This document shows, in pieces, positions 18,134 to 26,253 of a DNA stretch of 64,000 nucleotides. The position numbers and the translations under genes are program-made. Position 1 is the stretch's first letter, and the number at the start of each line of letters is the position of its first letter. The notes under the pieces were generated by a model. It did not search any database, was not told where the DNA came from, and worked only from the letters and a program-made list of their open reading frames with translations. The DNA comes from JAMXLO01 sp963832895 (GTDB lineage: Bacteria; Pseudomonadota; Alphaproteobacteria; Acetobacterales; Acetobacteraceae): assembly GCA_963832895.1 (NCBI GenBank), contig CAWHVQ010000003.1, positions 186,001 to 250,000 on the forward strand, in the 5' to 3' direction.

Positions 18134-19479
18134 CACTCGGCCGCCGCCTGCATCCGCGGGCGTCCCAGCAACTCGTCCCAGGGCGCGCCGTTCAGATACG
18201 AGGCGTAGACACGATAGTAGTTGCGCGGAGTCTGGTCGGTCATTTGCAGCGAGACATCGCCAGGGATCGGATCATTGGTCTTGTACGTGCCCATGGACAT
18301 CTGGTAGTTGAGCGGGTACCGCCGCGCGATCGTGCCCTTCGAGGAAGCTGTCGCGTACAGCCAGTTCTCCATGTCGTCCTGCTCGGTCATGCCGGCGGGG
18401 CCCGAGTAGCGCATGTAGTAACGGCGCAGCACATCCTTCACCTCGGCTGGTGCATCGGCATCGACCATGAAGAAGCGCCAGCCCTCGGTCTCGGTCGGGC
18501 TATGCGGATGCCAGACGCAGATACCACGCGGCTGCCGCCCGTGATACGACGCGTTCGGGAAGAAGTTGCCGACCAGCGACATGTTGCGCGCCTTCGCCCC
18601 CAGCCGGCGCTTGCGCTCGTAAAAGCAGTGGCGGAAGTACTCGTCCACGATCGGGTTATGCTGATAGGTCGAGACATACTCGGTCTGCTCGGGCATCAGC
18701 GCGCCGGTCAGACCATGGCCCTGCGGAAAGCCGACCCAGAAGCGCTGTCCGCCGGCATATTCGTTGTCGCGCCGGCTGGACGCGCCGCGCTGTCCGCTGG
18801 GCCCCATGCCGATCATGTCCACCGATCGGTGCGATGGGTTGTGGTAGCTGTCGCCAAGAAAGTTCTCCGCCGCGAATTTCCAGTTCGACGGGAACACCCA
18901 TTTGTGGACGCCGATCACTTCCGCGCCGCCGGGCCTGCCGTCACGGCAATCCACCACATGATCCAGGTGTTCGGCGGCGTCGCCGAGATATGTCTCGAAG
19001 TCCGGCGCTTCCGGGTCCCATGACGCCCACACGGTGCCATGATACAGCGCGAGTTTCGGCACCTCGATCAGCGACCATTCGTCGCGGTTCAGTGTGCCGT
19101 CATACAGTGCGCGATACAGCGGCACACCCTGGAGCTTGCCGTCGGTGGTGTAGCTCCACGAATGATACGGGCAGACGAACAGCGACGTATTGCCCTGCTC
19201 GTAGCGGCAGACCTTCATGCCGCGATGGCGGCAGGAGTTCAGGAACACATGCACCGCGCTTTGCGCGTCGCGGCATATGATCACGGACTCCTCGCCCATG
19301 CGGGAGACGAAGAAGTCGCCGGGGTTGGGGATCAGGCTCTCGTGCCCGACGAACAGCCAGGCACGGGTGAAGAGCTTCTGCAGTTCCTCGCGATACAGGT
19401 CGGGTGAGACGAAGATCTCGCGGCTGATGATGCCGCGCTGTGGGTCGACCATCTGGTCGATCGGCAAGGTCGTGGTCAT
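18133..19479 (-). CDS. Rieske aromatic-ring-hydroxylating dioxygenase alpha subunit (copy 1)
   Basis: A 448-residue catalytic subunit. The Rieske [2Fe-2S] ligands are CRHRG and CPYHSW near residues 85 and 105. The mononuclear iron site is in NFLGDSYHNPSHRS near residue 210. It adds both atoms of O2 to an aromatic ring; the substrate cannot be read from sequence. AGAGAGG precedes the ATG at 19479. It begins a tight run: beta subunit, two small unknown proteins, HlyD and FUSC. No reductase or ferredoxin is encoded nearby, so electrons must come from elsewhere. It is closely related to the alpha gene at 20525-21877. Confidence 0.94.
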   Translation of the reverse strand: MTTTLPIDQMVDPQRGIISREIFVSPDLYREELQKLFTRAWLFVGHESLIPNPGDFFVSRMGEESVIICRDAQSAVHVFLNSCRHRGMKVCRYEQGNTSLFVCPYHSWSYTTDGKLQGVPLYRALYDGTLNRDEWSLIEVPKLALYHGTVWASWDPEAPDFETYLGDAAEHLDHVVDCRDGRPGGAEVIGVHKWVFPSNWKFAAENFLGDSYHNPSHRSVDMIGMGPSGQRGASSRRDNEYAGGQRFWVGFPQGHGLTGALMPEQTEYVSTYQHNPIVDEYFRHCFYERKRRLGAKARNMSLVGNFFPNASYHGRQPRGICVWHPHSPTETEGWRFFMVDADAPAEVKDVLRRYYMRYSGPAGMTEQDDMENWLYATASSKGTIARRYPLNYQMSMGTYKTNDPIPGDVSLQMTDQTPRNYYRVYASYLNGAPWDELLGRPRMQAAAE

Positions 19480-19575
19480 TGGCGGGACCTCTCTCTGCGC
19501 CGCCGATTGTGCGGTCAGGAGCGGCCTCAACGTCAAGCCTTGCCCAGCGGGTAGCCTGCTGCGCGGGTTAGCGGG

Positions 19576-20188
19576 TTAGGGAGGGTCAGCTCCGGCTTGT
19601 ATGGTCGATCGTGGGGATGAGGGGAGGCGGGCGGCGGGGGCGGGGAGCGGAAACACCCGGTCCAGCATGTCTATGATCAGGCGGGTGTAGTTGCCGCGGT
19701 AGCGGATGATGGCGCTTTGCAGACTCCGCCACAGTTTGTGGCTCGGCGTGATGCCGAGGTCGCGACAGATATCGGCGATCACCGCGCCGATTGGCCGGCG
19801 GCGAACCTGCGCGGCGATCTGCTCCGGTGTTGGCATGGCGGCGAGGGGGGCGGCCTGGTCGTCTCGCGGTGTGAGTGCCCGCGGCGCGCGGGGTGCGGAT
19901 CGAACTGCGGCGCGGCGCGGGTCGGGATCGGCGTCCAGACGGGTCGCGGTGGCAGTGATCCGCACCTCGAGCGCGGCGGCGAGATGCAGGCCGTGGGCGA
20001 TGCGCGCGAGGATCAACGCGATATCGTCGGTGCCGAAGCTGGCGAACCGAGAGGCCGAGGGCGGCAGTGCCATGCTGGCGCAGCGTGCCGGCGAGTTCGC
20101 GGCCGTAGTCGATGAGCGCGCGGACCAGGACGAGGAGGCCGAAGGAGCGGGTGGATTGAGGGGCTGGGTCGGGGGCCGCGCCGGACAT
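19576..20188 (-). pseudogene. Hypothetical protein (about 203 aa) with one extra base
   Basis: The first frame starts at ATG 20188 (MSGAAPDPAPQ, then FGLLVLVRALIDYGRELAGT). The second continues LPPSASRFASF, DDIALILARIAHGL, then PTPEQIAAQVRRRPIGAVIA and DICRDLGITPSHKLWRSL. Dropping one C at GTGCC (20067-20071) joins them into one reading. The protein is helical with a Pro/Arg-rich middle. From memory it resembles a hypothetical family found in many copies in Acetobacteraceae genomes; I cannot confirm this here. It lies between the two related oxygenase alpha genes, and a palindromic repeat follows in the gap upstream of it. Confidence 0.55.
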
Positions 20189-20442
20189 GAACGGAATAGG
20201 AACATAAGGCGGTCGCCGGTGTCAAGGAAAGTTTTCCTTCTCCGCCGGCATCTGCGGGGCGGCGGGCCTATACAGGCTGACGGCGCTTGGCCAAATCACG
20301 TTGCGCGCGGAAACGGACCGGCTGTCGCGCGGGGGGCCTCGTCGCGCGCCGTTGGGAGCGCGTGACGCCATCGAGGACGCGGCGGCGTCGAAGTGCAGAT
20401 CCAGCCTCCCATGCAGAGATCTGCTTGCGTGGCAAAGAAGAC

Positions 20443-20473
20443 GTGGATGGCCGGGACAAGCCCGGCCACGACG
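20443..20473. repeat. Palindromic intergenic repeat in the 20189-20524 gap
   Basis: The 336-base gap between the hypothetical gene and the second oxygenase alpha gene has no convincing gene. It contains GGCCGGG (20449-20455), loop ACAAG, CCCGGCC (20461-20467), flanked by GTGGAT and ACGACG. This arrangement is common in alphaproteobacterial spacers. No other copy was seen in this window. Confidence 0.5.
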
Positions 20474-20524
20474 AAAACAGAGAGGGGCGAAGGACGTGAA
20501 GTCCCAATCGACGGCCCGTTTGGC

Positions 20525-21877
20525 TTACTCCGCCGCCACCTGCATGGGGCCGCGATCGCGGCCGATCAGGGTGTCCCAGTCGTCGCCGTTCAGATACGAC
20601 GCGTAGACACGATAGTAGTTGCGTGGCGTCTGATCGGTGATCTGCAGCGACACGTCGCCGGGGATCGGGTCGTTGGTCTTGTACGCTCCCATCGACATCT
20701 GGTAGTTGAACGGATAGCGCCGTGCGATCGTGCCTTTCGACGCGGCGGTGGCATAGAGCCAGTTCTCCATGTCGTCCTGCTCGGTCATGCCCGCCGGCCC
20801 CGAGTAGCGCATGTAGAAGCGCCGCAGCACGTCCTTCACCTCGGCCGGTGCATCGGCGTCGACCAGGAAGAAGCGCCAGCCCTCGGTTTCGGTCGGGCTG
20901 TGCGGATGCCAGACGCAGATGCCGCGCGGCTGGCGTCCGTGATACGAGGCGTTGGGGAATATGTTGCCGGTGAACGGCAGCAGCCGCGCGCGCTCGCCCA
21001 GCCGCCGCTTTCGCTCCTCGAAGCAATGGCGGAAGTATTCATCGACGATCGGATACTGCGCGTAGGAGGGTTCGTATTCCATCGTGTCGGGCATGAGCAC
21101 GCTGTGCATGCCGTGTCCGGCCGGATGGCTGACCCACACGTGCTGGCCCTTGTTGTATTCGTTGTCGCGCCGGCCTTTCTGCCCGCGCTGCGCGGAGGGG
21201 CCGATGCCGATCATGTCCACCGAGCGGTGTGACGGATTATGATAGGTGTCGCCGAGAAAGTTCTCAGCCGCGAACTTCCAGTTGGACGGGAACAGCCATT
21301 TTTGGACGCCGATCACTTCGGCGCCGCCCGGCCTTCCGTCACGGCAGTCCAGCACCTGATCGAGGTGATCGATCGCACTGCCGAGATAGTCCAGCAGATC
21401 GGGCGCCGCCGCATCCCACGACGCCCACACCGTGCCCTTGTACAGCGCCAGTCTCGGTACTTCGATCAGCGACCATTCGTCGCGGTTCAGCGTGCCGTCA
21501 TACAGTGCGCGATACAGCGGCACACCCTGGAGCTTGCCGTCGGTGGTGTAGCTCCACGAGTGATAGGGGCAGACGAACAGCGACGTATTGCCCTGCTCGT
21601 AGCGGCAGACCTTCATGCCGCGATGGCGGCAGGAGTTCAGGAACACGTGCACCGCGCCCTGTGTGTCGCGGCACAGGATCACCAACTCCTCACCCATGCG
21701 CGAGACGTAGAAGTCCCCAGGCTTGGGGATCAGGCTCTCGTGCCCGACGAACAGCCAGGCGCGAGTGAACAGCTTGTCCAGTTCCTCGCGGTAGAAGTCA
21801 GGCGAGACGAAGATCTCGCGGCTGATCGTGCCGCGCTTGACGTCGATCAACCGGTCGATGGGCAGGGTCGTGGTCAT
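20525..21877 (-). CDS. Rieske aromatic-ring-hydroxylating dioxygenase alpha subunit (copy 2)
   Basis: A 450-residue paralog of the alpha subunit at 18133-19479, estimated by eye at roughly 80% identity. Rieske ligands CRHRG and CPYHSW and the iron site NFLGDTYHNPSHRS are intact. The main differences lie around residues 235-305, likely part of the substrate pocket. No beta gene follows it, so it may borrow the beta subunit of copy 1 or act alone. It is divergent from the VOC and alpha/beta-hydrolase genes. The Rieske-coding part is almost identical in DNA to copy 1, which suggests gene conversion. Confidence 0.93.
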   Translation of the reverse strand: MTTTLPIDRLIDVKRGTISREIFVSPDFYREELDKLFTRAWLFVGHESLIPKPGDFYVSRMGEELVILCRDTQGAVHVFLNSCRHRGMKVCRYEQGNTSLFVCPYHSWSYTTDGKLQGVPLYRALYDGTLNRDEWSLIEVPRLALYKGTVWASWDAAAPDLLDYLGSAIDHLDQVLDCRDGRPGGAEVIGVQKWLFPSNWKFAAENFLGDTYHNPSHRSVDMIGIGPSAQRGQKGRRDNEYNKGQHVWVSHPAGHGMHSVLMPDTMEYEPSYAQYPIVDEYFRHCFEERKRRLGERARLLPFTGNIFPNASYHGRQPRGICVWHPHSPTETEGWRFFLVDADAPAEVKDVLRRFYMRYSGPAGMTEQDDMENWLYATAASKGTIARRYPFNYQMSMGAYKTNDPIPGDVSLQITDQTPRNYYRVYASYLNGDDWDTLIGRDRGPMQVAAE

Positions 21878-21978
21878 CTGCCGAACCTTTTCTGGGGCTG
21901 CACGATTGTGCGCCGGGTGAGGGCCGGTGCGTCAAGCCCGCGGCGACGGGATGCCATCACCGGCCGATTCATGCTATG

Positions 21979-22015
21979 TGGGCACATAAACCCAGAGTGG
22001 GACATAAACCCAGAG
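21979..22015 (+). promoter_or_regulatory. Tandem direct repeat before the VOC gene (possible operator)
   Basis: TGGGCACATAAACCCAGAG (21979-21997) is followed directly by TGGGACATAAACCCAGAG (21998-22015), identical but for one missing base. It ends nine bases before the ATG of the VOC gene, within the spacer shared with the divergent oxygenase gene. Each unit holds a small inverted repeat (TGGG with CCCA). An operator or attenuator role is inferred. Confidence 0.45.
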
Positions 22016-22024
22016 GAGCGCTCC

Positions 22025-22537
22025 ATGTTCCAGAAACTGCATCATGTCGCCTACCGCTGCCGTGACGCACAGGAGACGGTGGAGTTCTACACCAAGGTGC
22101 TCGGGCTGAAATATGCCGCGGGCGAGATGGCGCCGGAGGGTGCGAGGCCGTACGGGGAGGAAGTCGATCTCATTCACATCTTCTTCGAATGCGGTGACGG
22201 CAGCTACATCGCGTTCTTCGATCTGCCGAGTTCGCCGCCGGCCCAGGCGGACCCGAACACGCCGGGTTGGGTCAACCACATAGCCTTCGAGGTGCCCACC
22301 ATGGAGGCTCTGCTTGAGGGCAAGCGGCGCGTGGAGGCTGCCGGCATCGACGTCCTGGGGCCGAAGGACCACGGGTTCTGCCAGTCGATCTATTTCTTCG
22401 ACCCCAACAACATCCGCCTGGAGATGACCCTGCGCACTGAAGCGCCCGGGGTGCTCGATAAGATGGAGAGCGTCGCGACGGACAAGCTGGCGGAGTGGAA
22501 CGCACGCAAGGAGCGCAAGTATGGCGTCGCGGCCTGA
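22025..22537 (+). CDS. VOC-superfamily protein (extradiol dioxygenase/glyoxalase-like)
   Basis: A 170-residue vicinal-oxygen-chelate protein with two beta-alpha-beta modules. The likely metal ligands are the His in LHHVAYRC (residues 5-6), His in GWVNHIAFEV (about residue 83) and Glu in NNIRLEMTL (about residue 133). The opening FYTKVLGLKYAAG is family-typical. Given the divergent ring-hydroxylating oxygenase and the following alpha/beta hydrolase, ring cleavage is an attractive role, but single-domain VOC proteins also include lyases and isomerases. GAGGAG lies just upstream of the start. The hydrolase gene begins seven bases after its stop. Confidence 0.8.
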   Translation: MFQKLHHVAYRCRDAQETVEFYTKVLGLKYAAGEMAPEGARPYGEEVDLIHIFFECGDGSYIAFFDLPSSPPAQADPNTPGWVNHIAFEVPTMEALLEGKRRVEAAGIDVLGPKDHGFCQSIYFFDPNNIRLEMTLRTEAPGVLDKMESVATDKLAEWNARKERKYGVAA

Positions 22538-22543
22538 ACCGCG

Positions 22544-23659
22544 ATGCAGGGCGAACTGGTCGCGATCGACGTTCCGCGCGGCAGCGGCTACGACAGCCAG
22601 AGCGGGCTGAACAATCTGTTCCCGCAGGTGTTTGGGCGGCTCGCCGCGGAGGGCTGCGACAGGCGCGTCGCGTTCGTGGTGATCCACCCGACCAGCAACT
22701 TCATGGGCCACTATCTGATCGGCCCGCTGCAACAGCGCAACCGTGCGATCCTGGCGCTGAACACGCGCTATGTCGCCAATGATACTGCGCTCATCATGGA
22801 GCGCGCGATCCAGGATCTTGGCGCCGGCATCATGTTCCTGCGCCAGCGCGGCTATGAGCGCGTCGTGCTGTGCGGCAATTCCGGTGGTGGTTCGCTCGCG
22901 GCGTTCTATCAGGCGGAGGCGGAGCGGCTTACCATTACCACCACGCCGGACGGTGCGCCGTTCGAGCTGCGTCCAGAGCGGCTTCCTCCGGTGGATGGAC
23001 TGGCGATGCTTGCCGCGCATCCTGGCCGCGCGGCGACAATGGTCGAGTGGATCGACCCGGCGGTGGTGGATGAGCGCGACATGCATGCGACCGACGCGTC
23101 GCTCGACATGTACAATGCGGCGAACGGTCCGCCTTACGATGCCGCCTGGCTGCGCCGTTATCGCGCCGCGCAGCGTGCACGCAACGACCGGATCACCGAC
23201 TGGGTACTGGGCAGGTTGGCGGCGCTGGATGCCGAACCGGATGAGGAGCTGATCAAGGACGAGCCGTTCATCGTCTATCGCACCGTCGCCGACCCGCGTT
23301 TCCTCGATCTGACGCTGGATCCCAGCGATCGTGCGGTGGCCCGCAACAGGCGGTTGAACTACGGACCGACCAATCTCGGGCGATTCTCCACGTTGCGTTC
23401 CTTCCTCAGTCAGTGGAGCGGTCGTCTGTCGCGCGCCGATGGCCCGTCCTGCATGGCGCGTTGTTCGGTGCCGGTGCTCAACGTGATGTATTCAGCCGAC
23501 ACGCTGGTGTTTCCGGCACAGTGCCGGTCGTGGTCGCACGCAGCGGGTGACCGTTGCGTGGACCATGTGCTCAAGGGCGCGTCGCACTTCCTGATGGGTC
23601 AGGACGCATTGATCGGTGAGCTCGCCGATCTGCTCGTAGCCTGGGGCGACCGACTTTGA
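22544..23659 (+). CDS. Alpha/beta-hydrolase-fold protein
   Basis: A 371-residue hydrolase. The nucleophile elbow is VVLCGNSGGGSLAAFY (about residue 110) and the likely catalytic histidine is in LKGASHFLMG near the C-terminus. YSADTLVFP before it may carry the acid residue. The long insert between residues 140 and 290 exceeds that of ordinary C-C bond hydrolases, so the substrate is unclear. It follows the VOC gene closely, and the two form an operon divergent from the second oxygenase alpha gene, so a step in breaking down the hydroxylated product is inferred. Confidence 0.78.
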   Translation: MQGELVAIDVPRGSGYDSQSGLNNLFPQVFGRLAAEGCDRRVAFVVIHPTSNFMGHYLIGPLQQRNRAILALNTRYVANDTALIMERAIQDLGAGIMFLRQRGYERVVLCGNSGGGSLAAFYQAEAERLTITTTPDGAPFELRPERLPPVDGLAMLAAHPGRAATMVEWIDPAVVDERDMHATDASLDMYNAANGPPYDAAWLRRYRAAQRARNDRITDWVLGRLAALDAEPDEELIKDEPFIVYRTVADPRFLDLTLDPSDRAVARNRRLNYGPTNLGRFSTLRSFLSQWSGRLSRADGPSCMARCSVPVLNVMYSADTLVFPAQCRSWSHAAGDRCVDHVLKGASHFLMGQDALIGELADLLVAWGDRL

Positions 23660-23688
23660 CGTGAAGGAAGTGGTTTCGTCTCCCTGAA

Positions 23689-24396
23689 TCAGAGGTCGAT
23701 CGCGAAACCACGTAGCGCCAGCACGATGAGCAGCGTCGCGTTGAGCAGCATCACAACCGGTGCGGCGGCTGCAACTCCGCGATGCCAGCGCCGTCCCGCC
23801 GCCTGTCCCGCTATGCCGACGGCCACCAGCGCCGGCACGGTGCCAAGCCCAAAGCACAGCATGCCTATGGCGCCGAGCAGCGGGTTGCCAGTCGCGGCAT
23901 TGGTGGCCAGCGCCGCGTAGAGAAAACCGCAGGGGAGGAAGCCGAGAACGATGCCGAGCGGGTAGCCGCCGCTGGTGCGCCTGGCGAGGCGAGAGATGGC
24001 GCGGGTCCAGCCGGCAGGCGCACGATCCAGTCCCGGCAGGACGCGCGCGACCTGCGCCAGGAAAAGCGCGGCGCCCAATAGCAGAAGCGCACCCGATGCG
24101 GCGCCAAACCACGGCAGCCGACCTGTCGCGGCGCCTCCCAGCGCGCCGAGCCCCGCGTACGTTGTCAGCCGTCCCAGGTGATAGGGCAGCAGTGCGCCAC
24201 GGCTGACGCGCTGCCACTCGCACAGCCGGGTCGACGGCAGCCGCGCCATGCCGTCGGCCACCTGACCGAGCACGAAACCGCCGCACATCGGCACGCAGTG
24301 CATCGTGCTGCCGGCCGCACCGGCCAGGAACAGGCCGAGCAACAGCCCGCCAGAGCCCACGCCGGAACCACACCAGGCCGCGAAGGCGGAGGTCAC
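23689..24396 (-). CDS. SafE/TauE-like (UreH-type) membrane protein next to cbb3 genes
   Basis: A 235-residue membrane protein with about six helices. It has the paired motif GSTMHCVPMCGGFVLG in the first half and GFLPCGFLYAAL in the second. This family is a regular neighbour of cbb3 oxidase genes and is thought to help move metal (copper) for oxidase assembly. The GTG at 24396 is preferred because the upstream extension is encoded by a GC-rich repeat and reads as Pro/Arg. It is divergent from the oxidase operon and shares the spacer with the FNR box. Confidence 0.78.
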   Translation of the reverse strand: MTSAFAAWCGSGVGSGGLLLGLFLAGAAGSTMHCVPMCGGFVLGQVADGMARLPSTRLCEWQRVSRGALLPYHLGRLTTYAGLGALGGAATGRLPWFGAASGALLLLGAALFLAQVARVLPGLDRAPAGWTRAISRLARRTSGGYPLGIVLGFLPCGFLYAALATNAATGNPLLGAIGMLCFGLGTVPALVAVGIAGQAAGRRWHRGVAAAAPVVMLLNATLLIVLALRGFAIDL

Positions 24397-24406
24397 GGGG
24401 CCAAAA

Positions 24407-24450
24407 AACTCCCGTTCCCGTCGCGGGAGGGGGCGGGGGACGGGGGGGCG
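24407..24450. repeat. GC-rich palindromic intergenic repeat, copy 2
   Basis: CCCGTTCCCGTCGCGGGAGG followed by long G runs lies in the divergent spacer upstream of the SafE-like gene. It is related to the elements at 8992-9016 and 29936-29980. Confidence 0.45.
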
Positions 24451-24503
24451 TGGCGCGGGAAAACGATCATGGGCAAGTTTGTCCGTCCGTCCTTCATCCC
24501 ACA

Positions 24504-24517
24504 TTGATCCAGATCAA
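24504..24517 (+). promoter_or_regulatory. FNR/FixK box of the cbb3 operon
   Basis: TTGATCCAGATCAA is a perfect match to the TTGAT-N4-ATCAA site of FNR/Anr/FixK regulators. It lies 54 bases before the first ATG of the oxidase operon, so expression under low oxygen is expected. The same site could also affect the divergent SafE-like gene, whose start is 108 bases away. Confidence 0.88.
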
Positions 24518-24571
24518 TGATCCCTTAACGCGGGCGAGGCAGTTTCCCTGGAACCCCTACCGGAGCGTTTC

Positions 24572-24769
24572 ATGGATATCGAGCCAAGCGACCTCATTGT
24601 CGGCCTGTTGATGGCCGCGCTCGGCCTGATCGGCCTGATCCTCGCCTCTGGCGCGATGGACGACGGGATGTATGTGTTCGGCCTCTCGCTGTTCGGTTTC
24701 GCCTGCGTCTTCGAATTCGGCCTTGTGCGCCGGCATTTCGACAGGCTGGAGGCGCGACGTCATGGCTGA
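24572..24769 (+). CDS. Small membrane protein heading the cbb3 operon
   Basis: A 65-residue protein with two predicted membrane helices (LIVGLLMAALGLIGLILASG and MYVFGLSLFGFACVFEFGLV) and a charged C-terminal end RRHFDRLEARRHG. Its stop overlaps the ccoN start by eight bases, so it is translationally coupled to the oxidase. It is the first gene after the FNR box. I do not know a function; an assembly or stabilising role for CcoN is suggested by position only. Confidence 0.65.
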   Translation: MDIEPSDLIVGLLMAALGLIGLILASGAMDDGMYVFGLSLFGFACVFEFGLVRRHFDRLEARRHG

Positions 24770-26249
24770 TGTCGCGCTTGCCATGCCGCGCCCCGCCCCC
24801 GACTACAACGAGGCAGTGGTCAAGAAATTCGTCATCGCCGCAGTCTTCTGGGCGATCGTGGCCTTCCTTGTCGGCGTCTACCTCGCCACAGAACTCGCCT
24901 GGCCGCAGTTCAATCTCGGCCTCTCGTTCGTCAACTTCGGCCGGTTGCGCCCGGTGCATACCTCGGCCGGCATCTTCGCCTTCGGCGGATCGATGTTGTT
25001 CGGCACCTCGCTCTACGTGGTGCAGCGCACCTGCCGGACCCGATTGTTCGGCGGCGAGGCGCTCGCGAACTTCGTGTTCTGGGGCTACCAGTTCTTCATC
25101 GTGATGGCCGCGCTGTCCTACGTGATGGGCTACAGCAAGAGCCAGGAATACGCCGAACCGCAATGGCACATCGATCTCTGGCTGACCATCGTCTGGGTTG
25201 CCTACGCGGTCATCTTCGTCGGCACGCTGATGAAGCGCGAGGAGCCGCATATCTATGTGGCCAACTGGTTCTATCTCGCCTTCATCCTGACCGTCGCCGT
25301 CCTCCACATCGGCAACAACCTCGTGGTTCCGATCTCGGCATTCTCCTCGCAGGGCTATTCGATGGCCTCCGGCGTGCAGAACGCGATGATCCAGTGGTGG
25401 TACGGCCACAACGCGGTGGGCTTCTTCCTGACCGCCGGCTTCCTGGGGATGATGTATTACTTCATTCCGAAGGCGGCGAACCGGCCAGTGTATTCCTATC
25501 GGCTCTCCGTCGTGCATTTCTGGTCGCTGGTGTTCCTGTACATCTGGGCTGGTCCGCATCACCTGCATTGGACCGCGCTGCCTGACTGGACCCAGACACT
25601 CGGCATGGCGTTCTCGATCATGCTGTGGATGCCCTCCTGGGGCGGCATGATCAACGGTCTGATGACGCTGTCCGGCGCGTGGGACAAGTTGCGCACCGAT
25701 CCGGGTCTGCGCTTCTCCGTCACCGCGGTCGGCTTCTATGGCATGTCAACATTCGAGGGCCCGGTGATGTCGGTACGCGACGTCAACGCGCTGTCGCACT
25801 ACACCGACTGGGGCATCGGCCATGTGCATTCCGGCGTTCTTGGCTGGGTGGCCTTCATCAGTTTCGGCGCGCTGTATTACCTGGTGCCTGTGCTGTGGAA
25901 ACGCAGCGCGTTGTATTCGACGCGGCTCGCATCCTGGCACTACTGGATCGCGACGCTCGGCATCGTGTTCTACATCACCTCGATGTGGGTCGCCGGCATT
26001 ATGCAGGGCCTGATGTGGCGCGCCTACGACCAGTTCGGCTTCCTGCAATACTCGTTCGCGGAATCCGTCGTCGCGGTGCATCCGTACTACGTGATTCGGC
26101 TGTTGGGCGGACTGCTGTTCCTCACCGGCGCGCTGATCATGGTCTACAACCTCATCCAGACGGTGCACAGCCGCACGACCGAGCAGCCGATGATGCAGCC
26201 GGCGCCTTTCGTCGGGCTCGGCCCGACCGTTGCCGTGGCGGGAGAATAA
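24762..26249 (+). CDS. ccoN: cbb3 cytochrome c oxidase subunit I
   Basis: A 495-residue catalytic subunit of the high-affinity cbb3 terminal oxidase in the inner membrane. The copper-B ligands appear in WWYGHNAVGFFLT (His about 216) and GPHHLHWTALPDW (His about 266-267), and the haem region is DWGIGHVHSGVLGW. About 12 helices are predicted. The ATG at 24762 gives the family N-terminus; the frame extends upstream only as antisense-like sequence. It reduces O2 with electrons passed from CcoO and CcoP, encoded directly downstream. Confidence 0.97.
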   Translation: MADVALAMPRPAPDYNEAVVKKFVIAAVFWAIVAFLVGVYLATELAWPQFNLGLSFVNFGRLRPVHTSAGIFAFGGSMLFGTSLYVVQRTCRTRLFGGEALANFVFWGYQFFIVMAALSYVMGYSKSQEYAEPQWHIDLWLTIVWVAYAVIFVGTLMKREEPHIYVANWFYLAFILTVAVLHIGNNLVVPISAFSSQGYSMASGVQNAMIQWWYGHNAVGFFLTAGFLGMMYYFIPKAANRPVYSYRLSVVHFWSLVFLYIWAGPHHLHWTALPDWTQTLGMAFSIMLWMPSWGGMINGLMTLSGAWDKLRTDPGLRFSVTAVGFYGMSTFEGPVMSVRDVNALSHYTDWGIGHVHSGVLGWVAFISFGALYYLVPVLWKRSALYSTRLASWHYWIATLGIVFYITSMWVAGIMQGLMWRAYDQFGFLQYSFAESVVAVHPYYVIRLLGGLLFLTGALIMVYNLIQTVHSRTTEQPMMQPAPFVGLGPTVAVAGE

Positions 26250-26253
26250 GCCA

